From: Gammaproteobacteria bacterium
Lineage (GTDB): Bacteria > Pseudomonadota > Gammaproteobacteria > Steroidobacterales > Steroidobacteraceae
Length of the DNA: 64,000 bases
Direction of reading: 5' to 3'
Assembly (NCBI GenBank): GCA_024642505.1
Contig: JAHEAZ010000009.1
Span: 1 to 64,000, forward strand
Below, in pieces: positions 20,835 through 31,063 of this stretch. How positions within the stretch are numbered: the stretch's first letter is position 1; each line of letters starts with the position of its first letter. The translations under genes and the position numbers were made by a program. The notes below the pieces were generated by a model. The model had not been told where the DNA came from. It searched no databases and was given only the letters and a program-made list of their open reading frames with translations.

Positions 20835-21152
20835 TCAGCCGCGGCGCCGGGCAACCTCGGCTGCGTGGTGATCGGTCATCTTCTCCTTGTGCTTCTTCAC
20901 CAGCCGGTCGAGCTTGTCGGTGAGAGCGTCAATCGCAGCATACATGTCGCCGTCGGTGGCATCGGCATGGAGCTTGCCGCCGCTCACTGCGAGCGTGGCC
21001 TCGGCCTGGTGCCGTAGTTTTTCGACGCTGAGTACGCAGTGAACGTCAATGACCTGGTCGAAGTGCCTCAAGATGCGGTCCAGTTTCTTTTCTACGTAGC
21101 CGCGCAGCGCCGGCGTGATGTCGATGTGATGCCCAGTGAGAGTCAACTGCAT
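20835..21152 (-). CDS. hpf: Ribosome hibernation promoting factor, short form
   Basis: A 105-residue HPF/RaiA-family protein (begins QLTLTGHHIDITPALRGYV) that binds the 30S subunit and promotes 100S ribosome dimers in stationary phase. The length matches the short HPF form, with no C-terminal dimerisation domain. It lies 31 bp after rpoN, its usual neighbour, and should be co-transcribed with it. The C-terminus is basic (VKKHKEKMTDHHAAEVARRRG in part), as usual. Confidence 0.94.
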   Translation of the reverse strand: MQLTLTGHHIDITPALRGYVEKKLDRILRHFDQVIDVHCVLSVEKLRHQAEATLAVSGGKLHADATDGDMYAAIDALTDKLDRLVKKHKEKMTDHHAAEVARRRG

Positions 21153-21183
21153 TCCATTTCCTCCTTCATCAATCGCCCGGCGT

Positions 21184-22620
21184 TCACTTGACTGGCATGC
21201 GGCGCCTCTCGCTGGAAGACGCGATCCCCATCGCTTCGCGGTATTTGGCTACCGTCCGGCGCGCGACCTTGATCCCGTCCTGCAGCAGCATTTCCGCAAT
21301 CTTGCTGTCCGACAGCGGATCGGCGCTGTCCTCCGCCGCGACCAGCTTCCTGATTCTGGCACGTATCGCCGTCGACGACACCTCGGCGCCACCGTCCCCT
21401 GAAACGCGGCTGGAGAAGAAGAAACGGAATTCCAGGACTCCACGCGGCGTGTGCATGTACTTTCCGGTGGTGACTCGCGACACGGTGGACTCATGCATCT
21501 CGATGGCATCTGCTACGTCCTTCAGCACCATCGGCTCCATTGCCTCGTCGCCGTGCTCGAGGAACGCGGCCTGGCGCTGGACGATAGTCCTGGCGACCTT
21601 CAGTAGCGTATCGTTGCGGATCTCCAGGCTGCGTAGCAGCCAGCGCGCTTCCTGCAGCTGGTTGCGCAGCACGGCGTGGTCTACCGAACGGGTCACCAAT
21701 CCGGCATAGGTCTTGTTGAGCGCGATTCGCGGCAGGGCTGACGGGTTCAACTCGACCAGCCAGCCACCGGGCGTGCGGCGGACATATACGTCGGGGACGA
21801 CATATTCGATGCGGGTTTGCTGCATTGCGGACCCTGGGCGCGGGTGACATCCGCGCACCAGTGTCAGGGCTGTGTCGAGATCTTCGACCGAGCAGTGCAG
21901 CTGGCGCCGTAACACGGCGAATTGCTGGCCGGCGATCAGGTCCAGATGGTCGCGTGCCAGCTCGAACGCCAGCTCGAGTGCCGGCGTCGACGGATCGAGC
22001 TGGGCCAGCTGCAGCGTTAGGCATTCGGACACCGAGCGGGCGCCGACGCCCGCCGGGTCGAGCTGCTGCACCGCTTCGAGCACAGCCTCTATTTCGGCGG
22101 GTTCCGCCTCGATTTCGGGCCGCAGGGTGGCAGCTATTTCCGCCGGGTCCTCGGTCAGGTAGCCGTCATCGTTGATCGCGTCGACGATCGCCCGGCCGAT
22201 CATCAGCGTGCGCGGCTCGAGGTGGGCCAGTTCCAGTTGCCACAACAGGTGGTCGGTGAGCGTCTGCCCCGATTCGTCGGCCAGGTCGAGCATGCGGTCA
22301 TCGTCGCCGCCAGACCAGGGAGCGTTCGATTCAACCGCGGTTGGTTCGGGCCAGTCCTCGCCGAATTCTACTGTCGGCTCTTCCGCGACTGTCTCGGCCG
22401 GGTCCGTGCTGTCGTTTTCCCTGGACTCGGCGAGATCATCGAGGGAAAGGTTGTCCTCGGCTTCCTCATCGGTCTCGAGCATGACATTACTCTCGAGCGC
22501 CTCGCGTATCTGGGCCTGCAGCTCGAGCGCCGGCAGCTGCAGCAGGCGGATTGCCTGCTGCAGCTGCGGTGTCATCGTCAGCTGCTGCCCGATGCGGAGC
22601 TGCAGGGAAGGTTTCATCAT
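21184..22620 (-). CDS. rpoN: RNA polymerase sigma-54 factor
   Basis: Sigma-54 directs RNA polymerase to -24/-12 promoters and needs an AAA+ enhancer-binding protein. The 478-residue protein has the glutamine- and leucine-rich activator region I (QLTMTPQLQQAIRLLQLP at residues 12-29), an acidic region II (about 48-100) and the C-terminal RpoN box ARRTVAKYRE. The start is ATG 22620, one of two tandem ATG codons. It stands between lptB and hpf, the classic gammaproteobacterial order. Confidence 0.97.
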   Translation of the reverse strand: MMKPSLQLRIGQQLTMTPQLQQAIRLLQLPALELQAQIREALESNVMLETDEEAEDNLSLDDLAESRENDSTDPAETVAEEPTVEFGEDWPEPTAVESNAPWSGGDDDRMLDLADESGQTLTDHLLWQLELAHLEPRTLMIGRAIVDAINDDGYLTEDPAEIAATLRPEIEAEPAEIEAVLEAVQQLDPAGVGARSVSECLTLQLAQLDPSTPALELAFELARDHLDLIAGQQFAVLRRQLHCSVEDLDTALTLVRGCHPRPGSAMQQTRIEYVVPDVYVRRTPGGWLVELNPSALPRIALNKTYAGLVTRSVDHAVLRNQLQEARWLLRSLEIRNDTLLKVARTIVQRQAAFLEHGDEAMEPMVLKDVADAIEMHESTVSRVTTGKYMHTPRGVLEFRFFFSSRVSGDGGAEVSSTAIRARIRKLVAAEDSADPLSDSKIAEMLLQDGIKVARRTVAKYREAMGIASSSERRRMPVK

Positions 22621-22689
22621 GCGGTCGTATCAGCCTGGAGGAACGAAGGGCAAAGACGCCTCACAAAGGGGCTCCTTCCCGATACCTGT

Positions 22690-23415
22690 TCAGAGGCGGA
22701 AGTCCTGCCCCAAGTAGACCTCGCGGACGTCCGGATTGGCAAGGATGTCATCGGCACTGCCGGACGCCAAGATTGTGCCCTGGTTCACGATGTAAGCACG
22801 ACTGCATATGCCGAGTGTCTCGCGGACGTTGTGATCGGTGATCAGTACGCCGATGCCGCGGTTGGCCAGGTGGCGCACGATGCGCTGAATGTCGTTGACG
22901 GAGAGGGGGTCGACGCCGGCGAATGGTTCGTCCAGCAGCACGAATGCCGGGTCGGCCGCCAGCGCGCGGGCAATCTCGACCCGGCGTCGTTCGCCACCCG
23001 AGAGGCTGATGCCCAGGCTCTCCCGAATGTGCCCGATGTGGAGCTCCTCGAGTAACTCCTCCAGCCGCTGCTCGCGCTGTTCCTTGTCGAGCCCCGGACG
23101 GGTCTCGAGGATGGCGAGCAGGTTGTCGGCGACCGACAGCTTGCGGAACACCGAGGCCTCCTGTGGCAGGTATCCCAGCCCCAGCCGGGCACGCGCATGC
23201 ATGGGCAAGCGCGTTACGTCCCTGCCGTCGAGTTCGATCTGTCCGCCGTCGCAGGCGATCAGACCGACGATCATGTAGAAGGCGGTCGTCTTGCCGGCGC
23301 CATTGGGACCCAGCAGACCGACCACCTCGCCGCTGGAAATTTCCACTGACAAGTCCTTCACCACGGTCCGCTTGCGGAACGACTTGCTCAAACCGAGCGC
23401 GCGCAGCGTGCTCAT
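22690..23415 (-). CDS. lptB: LPS export ABC transporter ATPase
   Basis: LptB powers extraction of LPS from the inner membrane by the LptB2FGC complex. The 241-residue protein has Walker [10 protein letters not shown], the Q-loop in [11 protein letters not shown], signature LSGGERRR, Walker [11 protein letters not shown] and the switch histidine in LITDHNVRE. Its start overlaps the lptA stop by 4 nt, so translation is coupled. LptF and LptG are not in the window. Confidence 0.97.
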   Translation of the reverse strand: MSTLRALGLSKSFRKRTVVKDLSVEISSGEVVGLLGPNGAGKTTAFYMIVGLIACDGGQIELDGRDVTRLPMHARARLGLGYLPQEASVFRKLSVADNLLAILETRPGLDKEQREQRLEELLEELHIGHIRESLGISLSGGERRRVEIARALAADPAFVLLDEPFAGVDPLSVNDIQRIVRHLANRGIGVLITDHNVRETLGICSRAYIVNQGTILASGSADDILANPDVREVYLGQDFRL

Positions 23416-24038
23416 GGAGCGGTCCCCGGCTCGCTGTCCTTCGGTCCGCCGGGCGGCGACTTGGGATTGATCGTAATGCGCACCGGCTGACCGCCTTGCT
23501 CACCGGCCTCGGCGACGACTCGTTCCTCCAGCATGCTGTAGACCAGCGTGGAGCCGGAAATGTCGTTGTTGCCATCGGAAAGCCAGGCGCCACCGGCGAG
23601 CCGGACGCGGCCCGATGCCAGGTCATAGTCGATGCGGCTGGCGCGGCCCTCGGCCCGTTGTTCGCCGCGCTGCTGCGAGAAGGAAGCGGGAGTGCCGGTG
23701 ACCTGTGCGACGGAGATCTCGTTGGCGACGAAGCTGACGGTTGCAAGGTCGCTCGAAAGGTACCCGCCCTCGGCCTGGATGCGCACATGCCCCTCCAGAC
23801 GCCACTTGCTGTTCTCGAACTCGAGCCCGGTGGCGGTCGCGCGATCGGCCTCGACCCGGGCGTCACCCTGCGTAATGACGACGCGGGTAAACACCAGCAC
23901 GCCGTTCTTGTAGTCAAAATCGCTCGACTCGGCCTCGACCGAGATCGGCAGCACCGCGCGCGGACTGGCCGCGTGCACCGGCGGGATGGCAGCAAGTAAC
24001 AGCGCAGCCAGCGTGAGGCTAGGGGTTGAAGCGGCCAT
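23412..24038 (-). CDS. lptA: LPS transport periplasmic protein LptA
   Basis: LptA forms the periplasmic bridge that passes LPS from LptC to LptD. The 208-residue protein has a signal peptide ending near HAASP (residue 23), then the OstA-like beta-jellyroll ([20 protein letters not shown] onward). The C-terminal tail is rich in proline and glycine. It overlaps lptC by 20 nt upstream and lptB by 4 nt downstream. Assignment rests on the fold pattern and on the operon, since LptA proteins vary in sequence. Confidence 0.92.
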   Translation of the reverse strand: MAASTPSLTLAALLLAAIPPVHAASPRAVLPISVEAESSDFDYKNGVLVFTRVVITQGDARVEADRATATGLEFENSKWRLEGHVRIQAEGGYLSSDLATVSFVANEISVAQVTGTPASFSQQRGEQRAEGRASRIDYDLASGRVRLAGGAWLSDGNNDISGSTLVYSMLEERVVAEAGEQGGQPVRITINPKSPPGGPKDSEPGTAP

Positions 24039-24573
24039 TGACCTTGGATTCCAACTTCAGGGTCTCAGCCTTCAAATCCGCACGCATGCCAGTGGCTGCG
24101 ATGACGTAGGCGCCGAAGCCGAGCGTAACTGGCGCGTCCGTGACCGCCAGCTGCGCCGCGGTGTCGAGCGTCATCCTCTCAGTCCGTACCACTGCCGGCT
24201 CGGGAAGGGACCCGCGCTCGCCCTTCATGACCACGTCGCCCTCCAGCTCCACCACCTCGGATCCCGGCGTGATCTGCCCGCGTTCGGCGGTTAGCCGCCA
24301 TTGCTGCCCTTGTAGCGCAAAGTAATCGAGTGCCACGGATTCCATGTCCACGATCTGGCGGGCCGGATCCTCGGTCGCGGAGCGAACCGCGAGTTGCAGC
24401 CGCACCTTGCCGTCAACACCATATTCGGTGACGGTCGAATCGCGCAGGTAGTAGCCGGTCTGCTGGGGTGATCTGGACGCACCGTCGGCCAGGCCGGAGT
24501 CGTCCCTGGCCAGCCTGAGGATGGCGAGGATCAAGCCCACCAGCGCAACAAGCAATAGCAGACGCGGCATCAT
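24019..24573 (-). CDS. lptC: LPS export protein LptC
   Basis: LptC is a single-pass inner-membrane protein that hands LPS from LptB2FG to LptA. The 184-residue protein has one N-terminal membrane helix (residues 4-20, LLLLVALVGLILAI) followed by a periplasmic jellyroll domain with the family-like YYLRDSTVTEY and GDVVMKG. It overlaps kdsC by 4 nt and lptA by 20 nt, as expected in a coupled LPS operon. Confidence 0.92.
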   Translation of the reverse strand: MMPRLLLLVALVGLILAILRLARDDSGLADGASRSPQQTGYYLRDSTVTEYGVDGKVRLQLAVRSATEDPARQIVDMESVALDYFALQGQQWRLTAERGQITPGSEVVELEGDVVMKGERGSLPEPAVVRTERMTLDTAAQLAVTDAPVTLGFGAYVIAATGMRADLKAETLKLESKVNGRFNP

Positions 24574-25070
24574 GGCGCGGCTTCCCGCTGCGCGAGCAGC
24601 CAGTCGCAGAATTCCCGCACCGCGCCGTGTCCGCCGGGAAGCCGGGTGACATGACGCGCTGCGGCCAGCACCTGTGGGTGCGCGTCCGCCACGGCGGCCG
24701 GCAGTCCGACGGTGTGCATCATCGGCAGGTCTGGCAGATCGTCAACCAGGCAGGCGGCGCGCCCAGCCGGTATTCCCAGCGACTCAAGCAATGCGTCGAG
24801 GGCGGCCTGCTTGTCACCGGCTCCCTGGATGACATGCTCGACACCGAGTTCGTGCATCCGCGCGTCCACCGCGGCGCTGCTCCGGCCGGAAATGATCGCT
24901 ACCATCACGCCTGCTGCGCGCAACTGCTTGATGCCGTGGCCGTCGCGAACGTGGAAGCTCTTGAACGACTCGCCCTCGGGGCCGAACCACAAGCGTCCAT
25001 CGGTCAGGACGCCGTCGACATCCAGTACCAGCAGATCGACACCGGGATCCTTGCCGCGACGCCCGGTCAC
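24570..25070 (-). CDS. kdsC: 3-deoxy-D-manno-octulosonate 8-phosphate phosphatase
   Basis: KdsC removes the phosphate of Kdo-8-phosphate, giving Kdo for the LPS inner core. The 166-residue protein is a C0-type HAD phosphatase: LDVDGVLTDGRLW holds the nucleophile and acid/base aspartates near residues 16-18, VAIISGRSS gives motif II, and CLVDDLPDLPMM the metal-binding loop. It follows kdsD with a 4-nt overlap; the two catalyse linked steps of Kdo synthesis. Confidence 0.95.
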   Translation of the reverse strand: MTGRRGKDPGVDLLVLDVDGVLTDGRLWFGPEGESFKSFHVRDGHGIKQLRAAGVMVAIISGRSSAAVDARMHELGVEHVIQGAGDKQAALDALLESLGIPAGRAACLVDDLPDLPMMHTVGLPAAVADAHPQVLAAARHVTRLPGGHGAVREFCDWLLAQREAAP

Positions 25071-26050
25071 ATTACCCCCGCCCGAAGCAGATCGTGAACG
25101 TTGAGTGCACCGACCAGCCGGTTATCCTGGTCCACGACCAGCAGACCGGTAATCCGATGCTGTTCCATCAGGTGCACCGCCTCGGCCGCCAGCTCGCCAG
25201 CGCCGATGGTCTTGCAGCCGCGCGTCATGACCTGGCGCATGCGCGTGCCGTGGACATCGATCTGGCCGTCCAGCGCGCGCCGCAGATCCCCGTCGGTAAA
25301 GATCCCGGCGACCTTGCCATGGCTGTCTACGATCGCGGTCAGCCCGAGGCCCTTGCGGGACATCTCCAGCAGACCTCCAGACAGGTTCGTGTCTTCGGCG
25401 ACTGAGGGTAGCGCCTCTCCCGTTCGCATCACGTCCGCGACCCGCAGCAGCAAACGGCGTCCCAGCGTGCCGCCGGGGTGGGATAGCGCGAAGTCCTCCG
25501 GCGTAAAGCCGCGAAGTTCGAGCAGCGCCACTGCCAGCGCATCGCCCATGGCAAGCGATGCGGTGGTACTGGCTGTCGGCGCCAGGTTGAGCGGGCAGGC
25601 TTCGGCAGGCACGCTGACGTCCAGGTGAACCTGCCCCTCGCGTGCCAGCGTCGAGGCCGGCTGGCCCGTCATCGACACCAGCGGCACACCCATGCGCCTG
25701 ATGAGCGGCAGGATGGTGAGGATTTCCGCCGTTTCACCCGAGTTGGAAAGGGCCAGCACCATGTCGTCGCGGGTGATCATCCCCAGGTCGCCGTGGCTGG
25801 CCTCGGCAGGATGCAGGAAAAATGCCGGGGTGCCGGTGCTCGCCAGGGTCGCGGCAATCTTGCCGGCGACGTGTCCAGACTTGCCCATGCCGGTAACGAC
25901 CACGCGGCCACGACATTTCATGAACATACGGCAGGCAGCCACGAACGAGCCGTCGAGCCTTCCAGCCAGCGCGGCAACGGCATCGGCCTCGATTGACAGC
26001 GATTTGCGGCCTGCAGCGAGGACGCGGCTGTCGTCGATTGCTTCGCTCAT
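25067..26050 (-). CDS. kdsD: Arabinose-5-phosphate isomerase
   Basis: KdsD converts ribulose-5-phosphate to arabinose-5-phosphate, the first step of Kdo synthesis. The protein has 327 residues: a SIS domain (GMGKSGHVAGKIAATLAS near residue 54, then LALSNSGETAE), the catalytic-region SHPGGTLGR, and two C-terminal CBS domains (about 205-325). I choose ATG 26050; a GTG at 26101 keeps the frame open but sits at a likely -10 element. It heads the LPS/rpoN operon and is divergent from ibaG-murA. Confidence 0.95.
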   Translation of the reverse strand: MSEAIDDSRVLAAGRKSLSIEADAVAALAGRLDGSFVAACRMFMKCRGRVVVTGMGKSGHVAGKIAATLASTGTPAFFLHPAEASHGDLGMITRDDMVLALSNSGETAEILTILPLIRRMGVPLVSMTGQPASTLAREGQVHLDVSVPAEACPLNLAPTASTTASLAMGDALAVALLELRGFTPEDFALSHPGGTLGRRLLLRVADVMRTGEALPSVAEDTNLSGGLLEMSRKGLGLTAIVDSHGKVAGIFTDGDLRRALDGQIDVHGTRMRQVMTRGCKTIGAGELAAEAVHLMEQHRITGLLVVDQDNRLVGALNVHDLLRAGVM

Positions 26051-26092
26051 GGGGTCAGCGGGACATGTCCGGGTGAGGTTGCCAGGTGGGGC

Positions 26093-26120
26093 ATCATACA
26101 CTGCGAGGCCTGGCTGCCAT
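26093..26120 (-). promoter_or_regulatory. Candidate promoter of the kdsD-lpt-rpoN operon
   Basis: On the minus strand ATGGCA (26120-26115) and TATGAT (26098-26093) are 16 bp apart, which predicts transcription from about 26086 and a leader of about 36 nt to the kdsD ATG. Match to consensus is moderate. Confidence 0.4.
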
Positions 26121-26220
26121 GCCGGACACTGCCCGTCTCCTCGCGGCAGGTACCAAAGGCTCTAGGCCGATGCGCCCGGTTTGACTACCATTGGCGTCCC
26201 TCCGGAGTAAACACCACATC

Positions 26221-26466
26221 ATGACCGCCGACGAAGTCCAGCAGAAAATCCAGGACGCCCTGCCGGGCGCCACCGTTCACGTCCGCTCCGGCGACAACGT
26301 TCACTTCGAGGCGCTGATCGTCGCGGCGCAATTCGACGGCCTGCGTACGATCAAGCGGCACCAGCTCGTCTATGCGGCGCTTGGGGCGGCTGTCGGCGGA
26401 GAAATTCATGCCCTGTCGCTCGAGACCCCGACGCCGGACGAGTGGGCCGCTCGCCGCGGCAACTGA
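26221..26466 (+). CDS. ibaG: BolA family protein IbaG
   Basis: An 81-residue BolA-family protein. The central stretch [28 protein letters not shown] holds the helix-turn-helix-like signature and a conserved histidine; related IbaG proteins bind glutaredoxin-linked iron-sulfur clusters and respond to acid stress. The ATG at 26221 has GGAG 13 nt upstream, a long spacing. It lies 6 nt before murA, a conserved pairing in gammaproteobacteria. Confidence 0.92.
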   Translation: MTADEVQQKIQDALPGATVHVRSGDNVHFEALIVAAQFDGLRTIKRHQLVYAALGAAVGGEIHALSLETPTPDEWAARRGN

Positions 26467-27741
<1,275 letters not shown>

Positions 27742-27765
27742 CAGGAAGCAGGCGCCAAAAGGAAC

Positions 27766-27785
27766 AAGGAGACGGTCTCCTTTTT
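27766..27785 (+). terminator. Intrinsic terminator of murA
   Basis: A 7-bp stem AAGGAGA/TCTCCTT with a CGG loop runs into a five-T tract, 25 bp past the murA stop codon. It overlaps the stop codon of the convergent degS gene. Confidence 0.75.
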
Positions 27786-29026
27786 CAGGATGAAGCCGCG
27801 GCCTGGGCGGGCCGCTCGATCACCTTGATCTGGACGGTATGCTCGCGAGGCTGGCCCTCGAACGGCGGCCCGCGGCGCACGGTCAGCCTGACAGAATCCC
27901 CCGGCGCCAGCCCGGCGATACGGGCCAGCAGGTCCTCGGCACCGTTGATGGCCTGACCATTGACCTGGGTGATCACGTCGCCCGGGCGCACACCCTCGGT
28001 CACTGCCGGTGCGCCGCGATACACAGCCGTTACGATGACGGATCCCTGGGGGAAACCGAACTGCCGTGACTCCTCGGCCTTCAGGCTCTGCGGGCGGATT
28101 CCGATCCAGCCGCGAACCACCCGGCCCTGGCGAACGATGGCGTCGACGACGCCGCGCACCAGGTCGACCGGAATGGCGAAGCCAATGCCCTCGATGCCGG
28201 CATTGCGCGCGATGATGGCAGTGTTGATGCCAACCAGTTCGCCGCTGGCGTTGACCAGGGCACCGCCAGAGTTGCCGAAGTTGATCGCGGCGTCGGTCTG
28301 GATGAAGTTTTCGAAGGTCGAGACGCCAAGGCGGCCACGGCCGGTGGCGCTGACTATTCCCTGCGTTACCGTCTGGCCCAGTCCCATCGGGTTACCGATC
28401 GCCAGCACCGGCTCGCCGACTTGCAGCCGGTCAGACCGGCCGAGCCTGATTCCGGGCAGCTTCGACAGGCGCACCTGTAGTACCGCGAGGTCCGTGTCCC
28501 GGTCACTGCCGACCAGTTCGGCCGCGGCCTCGCGCCCGTCACGCAGTTGCACGCTGATCTGCGTCGCCCCGGCTATGACGTGGTAATTGGTCACGACGTG
28601 CCCGGCGCGGTCGTAGATCACGCCGGAGCCGAGGCTGCGCTCCACCCGCTCCCGGTAGGAATTCCACATGTCGCCGAAGAACGGGGCGAGTTCCGGCGGC
28701 AGGTTGCGCACACTCGGGACTCTCACGACGCGCTCGGTATAGACGTTGACTACTGCCGGCGCCGAATTTTCCACGGCGTCCACGTAGCTGACCAGCGACC
28801 CTGGAACTGTGTTGGGCTCTATCTGGACTGAAGCCGGGGCCGCCGCCTGGTCCGTGGCCGGCGTCGGAACCGTTACCGCCAGTGGCTCACCCGCGGGCCG
28901 GCCTCCTTCAGCGGCGGGCCTGTGCTGAAGCAGTTCCGGCCGCAGAGCCACCACAGCCAGCGCCAGCGCCAGTCCCAGCGCCACCCATGGCGAGGCCCAC
29001 TTGATCCATCGCAGCAAAACCTTCAT
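27785..29026 (-). CDS. degS: Membrane-anchored trypsin-like protease with PDZ domain (DegS/AlgW type)
   Basis: A 413-residue HtrA-family periplasmic serine protease. It has one N-terminal membrane anchor (about residues 12-29), a proline- and alanine-rich linker, a protease domain with triad His149 (TNYHVIAG), Asp179 (DTDLAVLQ) and Ser253 (NFGNSGGAL), and a single PDZ domain (about 310-400). One PDZ plus an anchor fits DegS/AlgW, which senses misfolded outer-membrane proteins and starts the sigma-E cascade by cutting the anti-sigma factor. A soluble DegQ-like role cannot be excluded. ATG 29026 is chosen because the anchor follows it directly. Confidence 0.88.
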   Translation of the reverse strand: MKVLLRWIKWASPWVALGLALALAVVALRPELLQHRPAAEGGRPAGEPLAVTVPTPATDQAAAPASVQIEPNTVPGSLVSYVDAVENSAPAVVNVYTERVVRVPSVRNLPPELAPFFGDMWNSYRERVERSLGSGVIYDRAGHVVTNYHVIAGATQISVQLRDGREAAAELVGSDRDTDLAVLQVRLSKLPGIRLGRSDRLQVGEPVLAIGNPMGLGQTVTQGIVSATGRGRLGVSTFENFIQTDAAINFGNSGGALVNASGELVGINTAIIARNAGIEGIGFAIPVDLVRGVVDAIVRQGRVVRGWIGIRPQSLKAEESRQFGFPQGSVIVTAVYRGAPAVTEGVRPGDVITQVNGQAINGAEDLLARIAGLAPGDSVRLTVRRGPPFEGQPREHTVQIKVIERPAQAAASS

Positions 29027-29091
29027 ATGGCTGTCCCAACTCCCGTTGCCGCCCGGCTTGTGCGGTGCATGAATCACCCCGGACCTGCGTG

Positions 29092-29097
29092 TATAAT
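29092..29097 (+). promoter_or_regulatory. -10 element of the petABC promoter
   Basis: A perfect TATAAT lies about 100 bp before petA, giving a leader of about 92 nt. No clear -35 hexamer is found at the usual spacing. Confidence 0.42.
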
Positions 29098-29141
29098 GCG
29101 CAATCCCTCAAAGGAACGAAAACAGGGCCGTGCGGGGATGT

Positions 29142-29157
29142 TCAGGGGCTTCCCTGA
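29142..29157 (+). other. Stem-loop in the petA leader
   Basis: TCAGGG/CCCTGA with a GCTT loop forms a 6-bp hairpin about 40 nt before the petA ATG. It has no T tract and could affect mRNA stability or be incidental. Confidence 0.3.
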
Positions 29158-29195
29158 GCGTGGCTGTGGGCTGAAGATCATCCAGGGGTTAGCTG

Positions 29196-29789
29196 ATGAG
29201 CGAGCACGTTGACAAGGGTCGCCGGCAGTTGCTGACGGCCGCCACGGCCCTGACCGGCGCAGTGGGCGCGGCCTTCGCTGCCACGCCGTTCCTGGCTTCA
29301 TGGAAGCCGAGTGCGCGAGCCAAGGCGCTGGGCGCGCCGGTGGAGATCGACATCTCCAAGCTGGAAGCCGGCGCCATGCTGAAGGTGGAGTGGCGCGGCA
29401 AGCCGGTCTGGGTAGTCCGCCGCACTCCCGAGATGCTCGAGAGCCTTGCGAGCGTCGATGAGCGCCTGGCCGATCCCGCTTCCGAGGCTTCCAGTCAGCC
29501 CGAGTATGCGCAAAACGAAGCACGGGCGATCCGGCCGGAATACCTGGTCGTGCTGGGTGTCTGCACGCACCTCGGGTGCGCGCCGCTGAGTCGCTTCACG
29601 CGCGGTGACGTTGAGCTCGGTGCCGACTGGCCGGGTGGGTTCTATTGTCCCTGCCATGGCTCGAAGTTCGACCTGTCTGGTCGCGTATACAAGGGCGTGC
29701 CGGCGCCGACGAACCTGTCGATACCACCCTACGCATTCGTGGACGACAATCACATCCTGGTCGGTCAGGACCAGTCGAGGGCTGTGTAA
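29196..29789 (+). CDS. petA: Ubiquinol-cytochrome c reductase, Rieske iron-sulfur subunit
   Basis: The Rieske subunit carries electrons from ubiquinol to cytochrome c1 in complex III. The 197-residue protein has a twin-arginine-like start (DKGRRQLLTAAT), one membrane helix, and the two cluster-binding boxes CTHLGC (123-128) and CPCHGS (151-156). It has AGGGG upstream of the ATG and overlaps petB by 1 nt (TAATG). It heads the petABC operon. Confidence 0.97.
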   Translation: MSEHVDKGRRQLLTAATALTGAVGAAFAATPFLASWKPSARAKALGAPVEIDISKLEAGAMLKVEWRGKPVWVVRRTPEMLESLASVDERLADPASEASSQPEYAQNEARAIRPEYLVVLGVCTHLGCAPLSRFTRGDVELGADWPGGFYCPCHGSKFDLSGRVYKGVPAPTNLSIPPYAFVDDNHILVGQDQSRAV

Positions 29790-31063
29790 TGGCGAATGGT
29801 GCAAGCGACGCTGCGACTGGAGGCGGCCGAATGAAGGCGCTGATGGACTGGATCGACGACCGGTTCCCGCTCACCCAGATGTGGAACGAGCAGTGGGGCA
29901 AGTACTACGCGCCAAAGAACCTCAATAATTGGTATTACTTCGGCTCGTTGTCGCTGGTGGTGCTGGTCCTGCAGATCATCACGGGTATCTTCCTGACGAT
30001 GAACTACAAGCCGGCCGCGGCCGACGCCTTCGCCTCCGTCGAATACATCATGCGCGACGTGGAGTGGGGGTGGCTGATCCGCTACCTGCATTCGACCGGT
30101 GCCTCGGCCTTCTTCCTGGTCGTGTACCTGCACATGTTCCGCGCGATGCTCTACGGTTCCTATCGCAAGCCGCGTGAGCTGCTGTGGATATTCGGCATGG
30201 TCATCTACCTGGTGCTGATGGGAGAGGCATTCTTCGGCTACCTGTTGCCCTGGGGAAACATGTCCTACTGGGGAGCCCAGGTCATCGTCTCGCTGTTCGG
30301 CACGCTGCCGGTGATTGGCGCCGGTCTGGTCGAGTGGATCCGCGGGGATTTCTATATCTCGGACATCACCCTGAACAGGTTCTTTGCGCTGCACGTCATC
30401 GCGCTGCCGCTGGTGCTGGTGTTCCTGGTCATGGCGCACCTGCTGGCATTGCACGAGGTCGGCTCCAACAACCCGGACGGTATCGAGGTCAAGAAGAACA
30501 AGGGCCCGGATGGCCACCCGCTCGACTCCATCCCGAGTCACCCGTACTACTCGGTCAAGGACCTGATGGGGCTGGCGTTCTTCCTGGTGCTGTTCTGCGG
30601 CGTGGTCTTTTTCGCACCGGAGCTCGGCGGCCTGTTCCTCGAGCCGCCGAATTTCGAGCCGGCGAACCCCATGCAGACGCCGGCCCACATTGCACCGGTC
30701 TGGTACTTCACGCCCTTCTACGCGATGCTCCGCGCGGTTCCGGCCTTCTTCGGTACCCAGGTGTGGGGCGTGCTGGTGATGGGCGGCGCGATCGTGCTGC
30801 TGTTCTTCCTGCCCTGGCTCGACCGCGCGCCGGTCAAGTCGATCCGCTATCGTGGTCCTGTCTACAAGGTAGCCCTGGCGCTGTTCGTCGTGGTGTTCGT
30901 CGTGCTGGGCTACTGCGGCCTCAAGCCGGCTGTGCAGCCTTTCAAGACGCTGTCGGTTGTTGGCACCATCTACTACTTTGCGTTCTTCCTGCTGATGCCT
31001 TGGTACACGCGCATCGACAGCCACAAGCCGGAGCCGCAGAGGGTTACGTACCATGCTCATTAA
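29789..31063 (+). CDS. petB: Cytochrome b subunit of the bc1 complex
   Basis: A 424-residue polytopic membrane protein that binds two hemes b and both quinone sites of complex III. It begins ANGASDAATGGGRMKAL, then WIDDRFPLTQMWNEQW. Helix B has LHSTGASAFFLVVYLHMFR and helix D has FFALHVIALPLVLVFLVMAH, with heme-ligand histidines. It also carries the Qo-site-type sequence SNNPDG and PIxx-like EPPNFEPANP. Start ATG 29789 overlaps the petA stop; longer versions run back through petA. It overlaps petC by 11 nt. Confidence 0.96.
   Translation: MANGASDAATGGGRMKALMDWIDDRFPLTQMWNEQWGKYYAPKNLNNWYYFGSLSLVVLVLQIITGIFLTMNYKPAAADAFASVEYIMRDVEWGWLIRYLHSTGASAFFLVVYLHMFRAMLYGSYRKPRELLWIFGMVIYLVLMGEAFFGYLLPWGNMSYWGAQVIVSLFGTLPVIGAGLVEWIRGDFYISDITLNRFFALHVIALPLVLVFLVMAHLLALHEVGSNNPDGIEVKKNKGPDGHPLDSIPSHPYYSVKDLMGLAFFLVLFCGVVFFAPELGGLFLEPPNFEPANPMQTPAHIAPVWYFTPFYAMLRAVPAFFGTQVWGVLVMGGAIVLLFFLPWLDRAPVKSIRYRGPVYKVALALFVVVFVVLGYCGLKPAVQPFKTLSVVGTIYYFAFFLLMPWYTRIDSHKPEPQRVTYHAH

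Noticed and set aside
22748-23995. 415-codon frame overlapping lptA and lptB
   Set aside because: It is a shifted reading of two well-supported genes and is arginine- and proline-rich without motifs.
26051-26101. GTG start of kdsD at 26101
   Set aside because: The codon sits at a probable -10 element TATGAT and the extra residues are not family-like.
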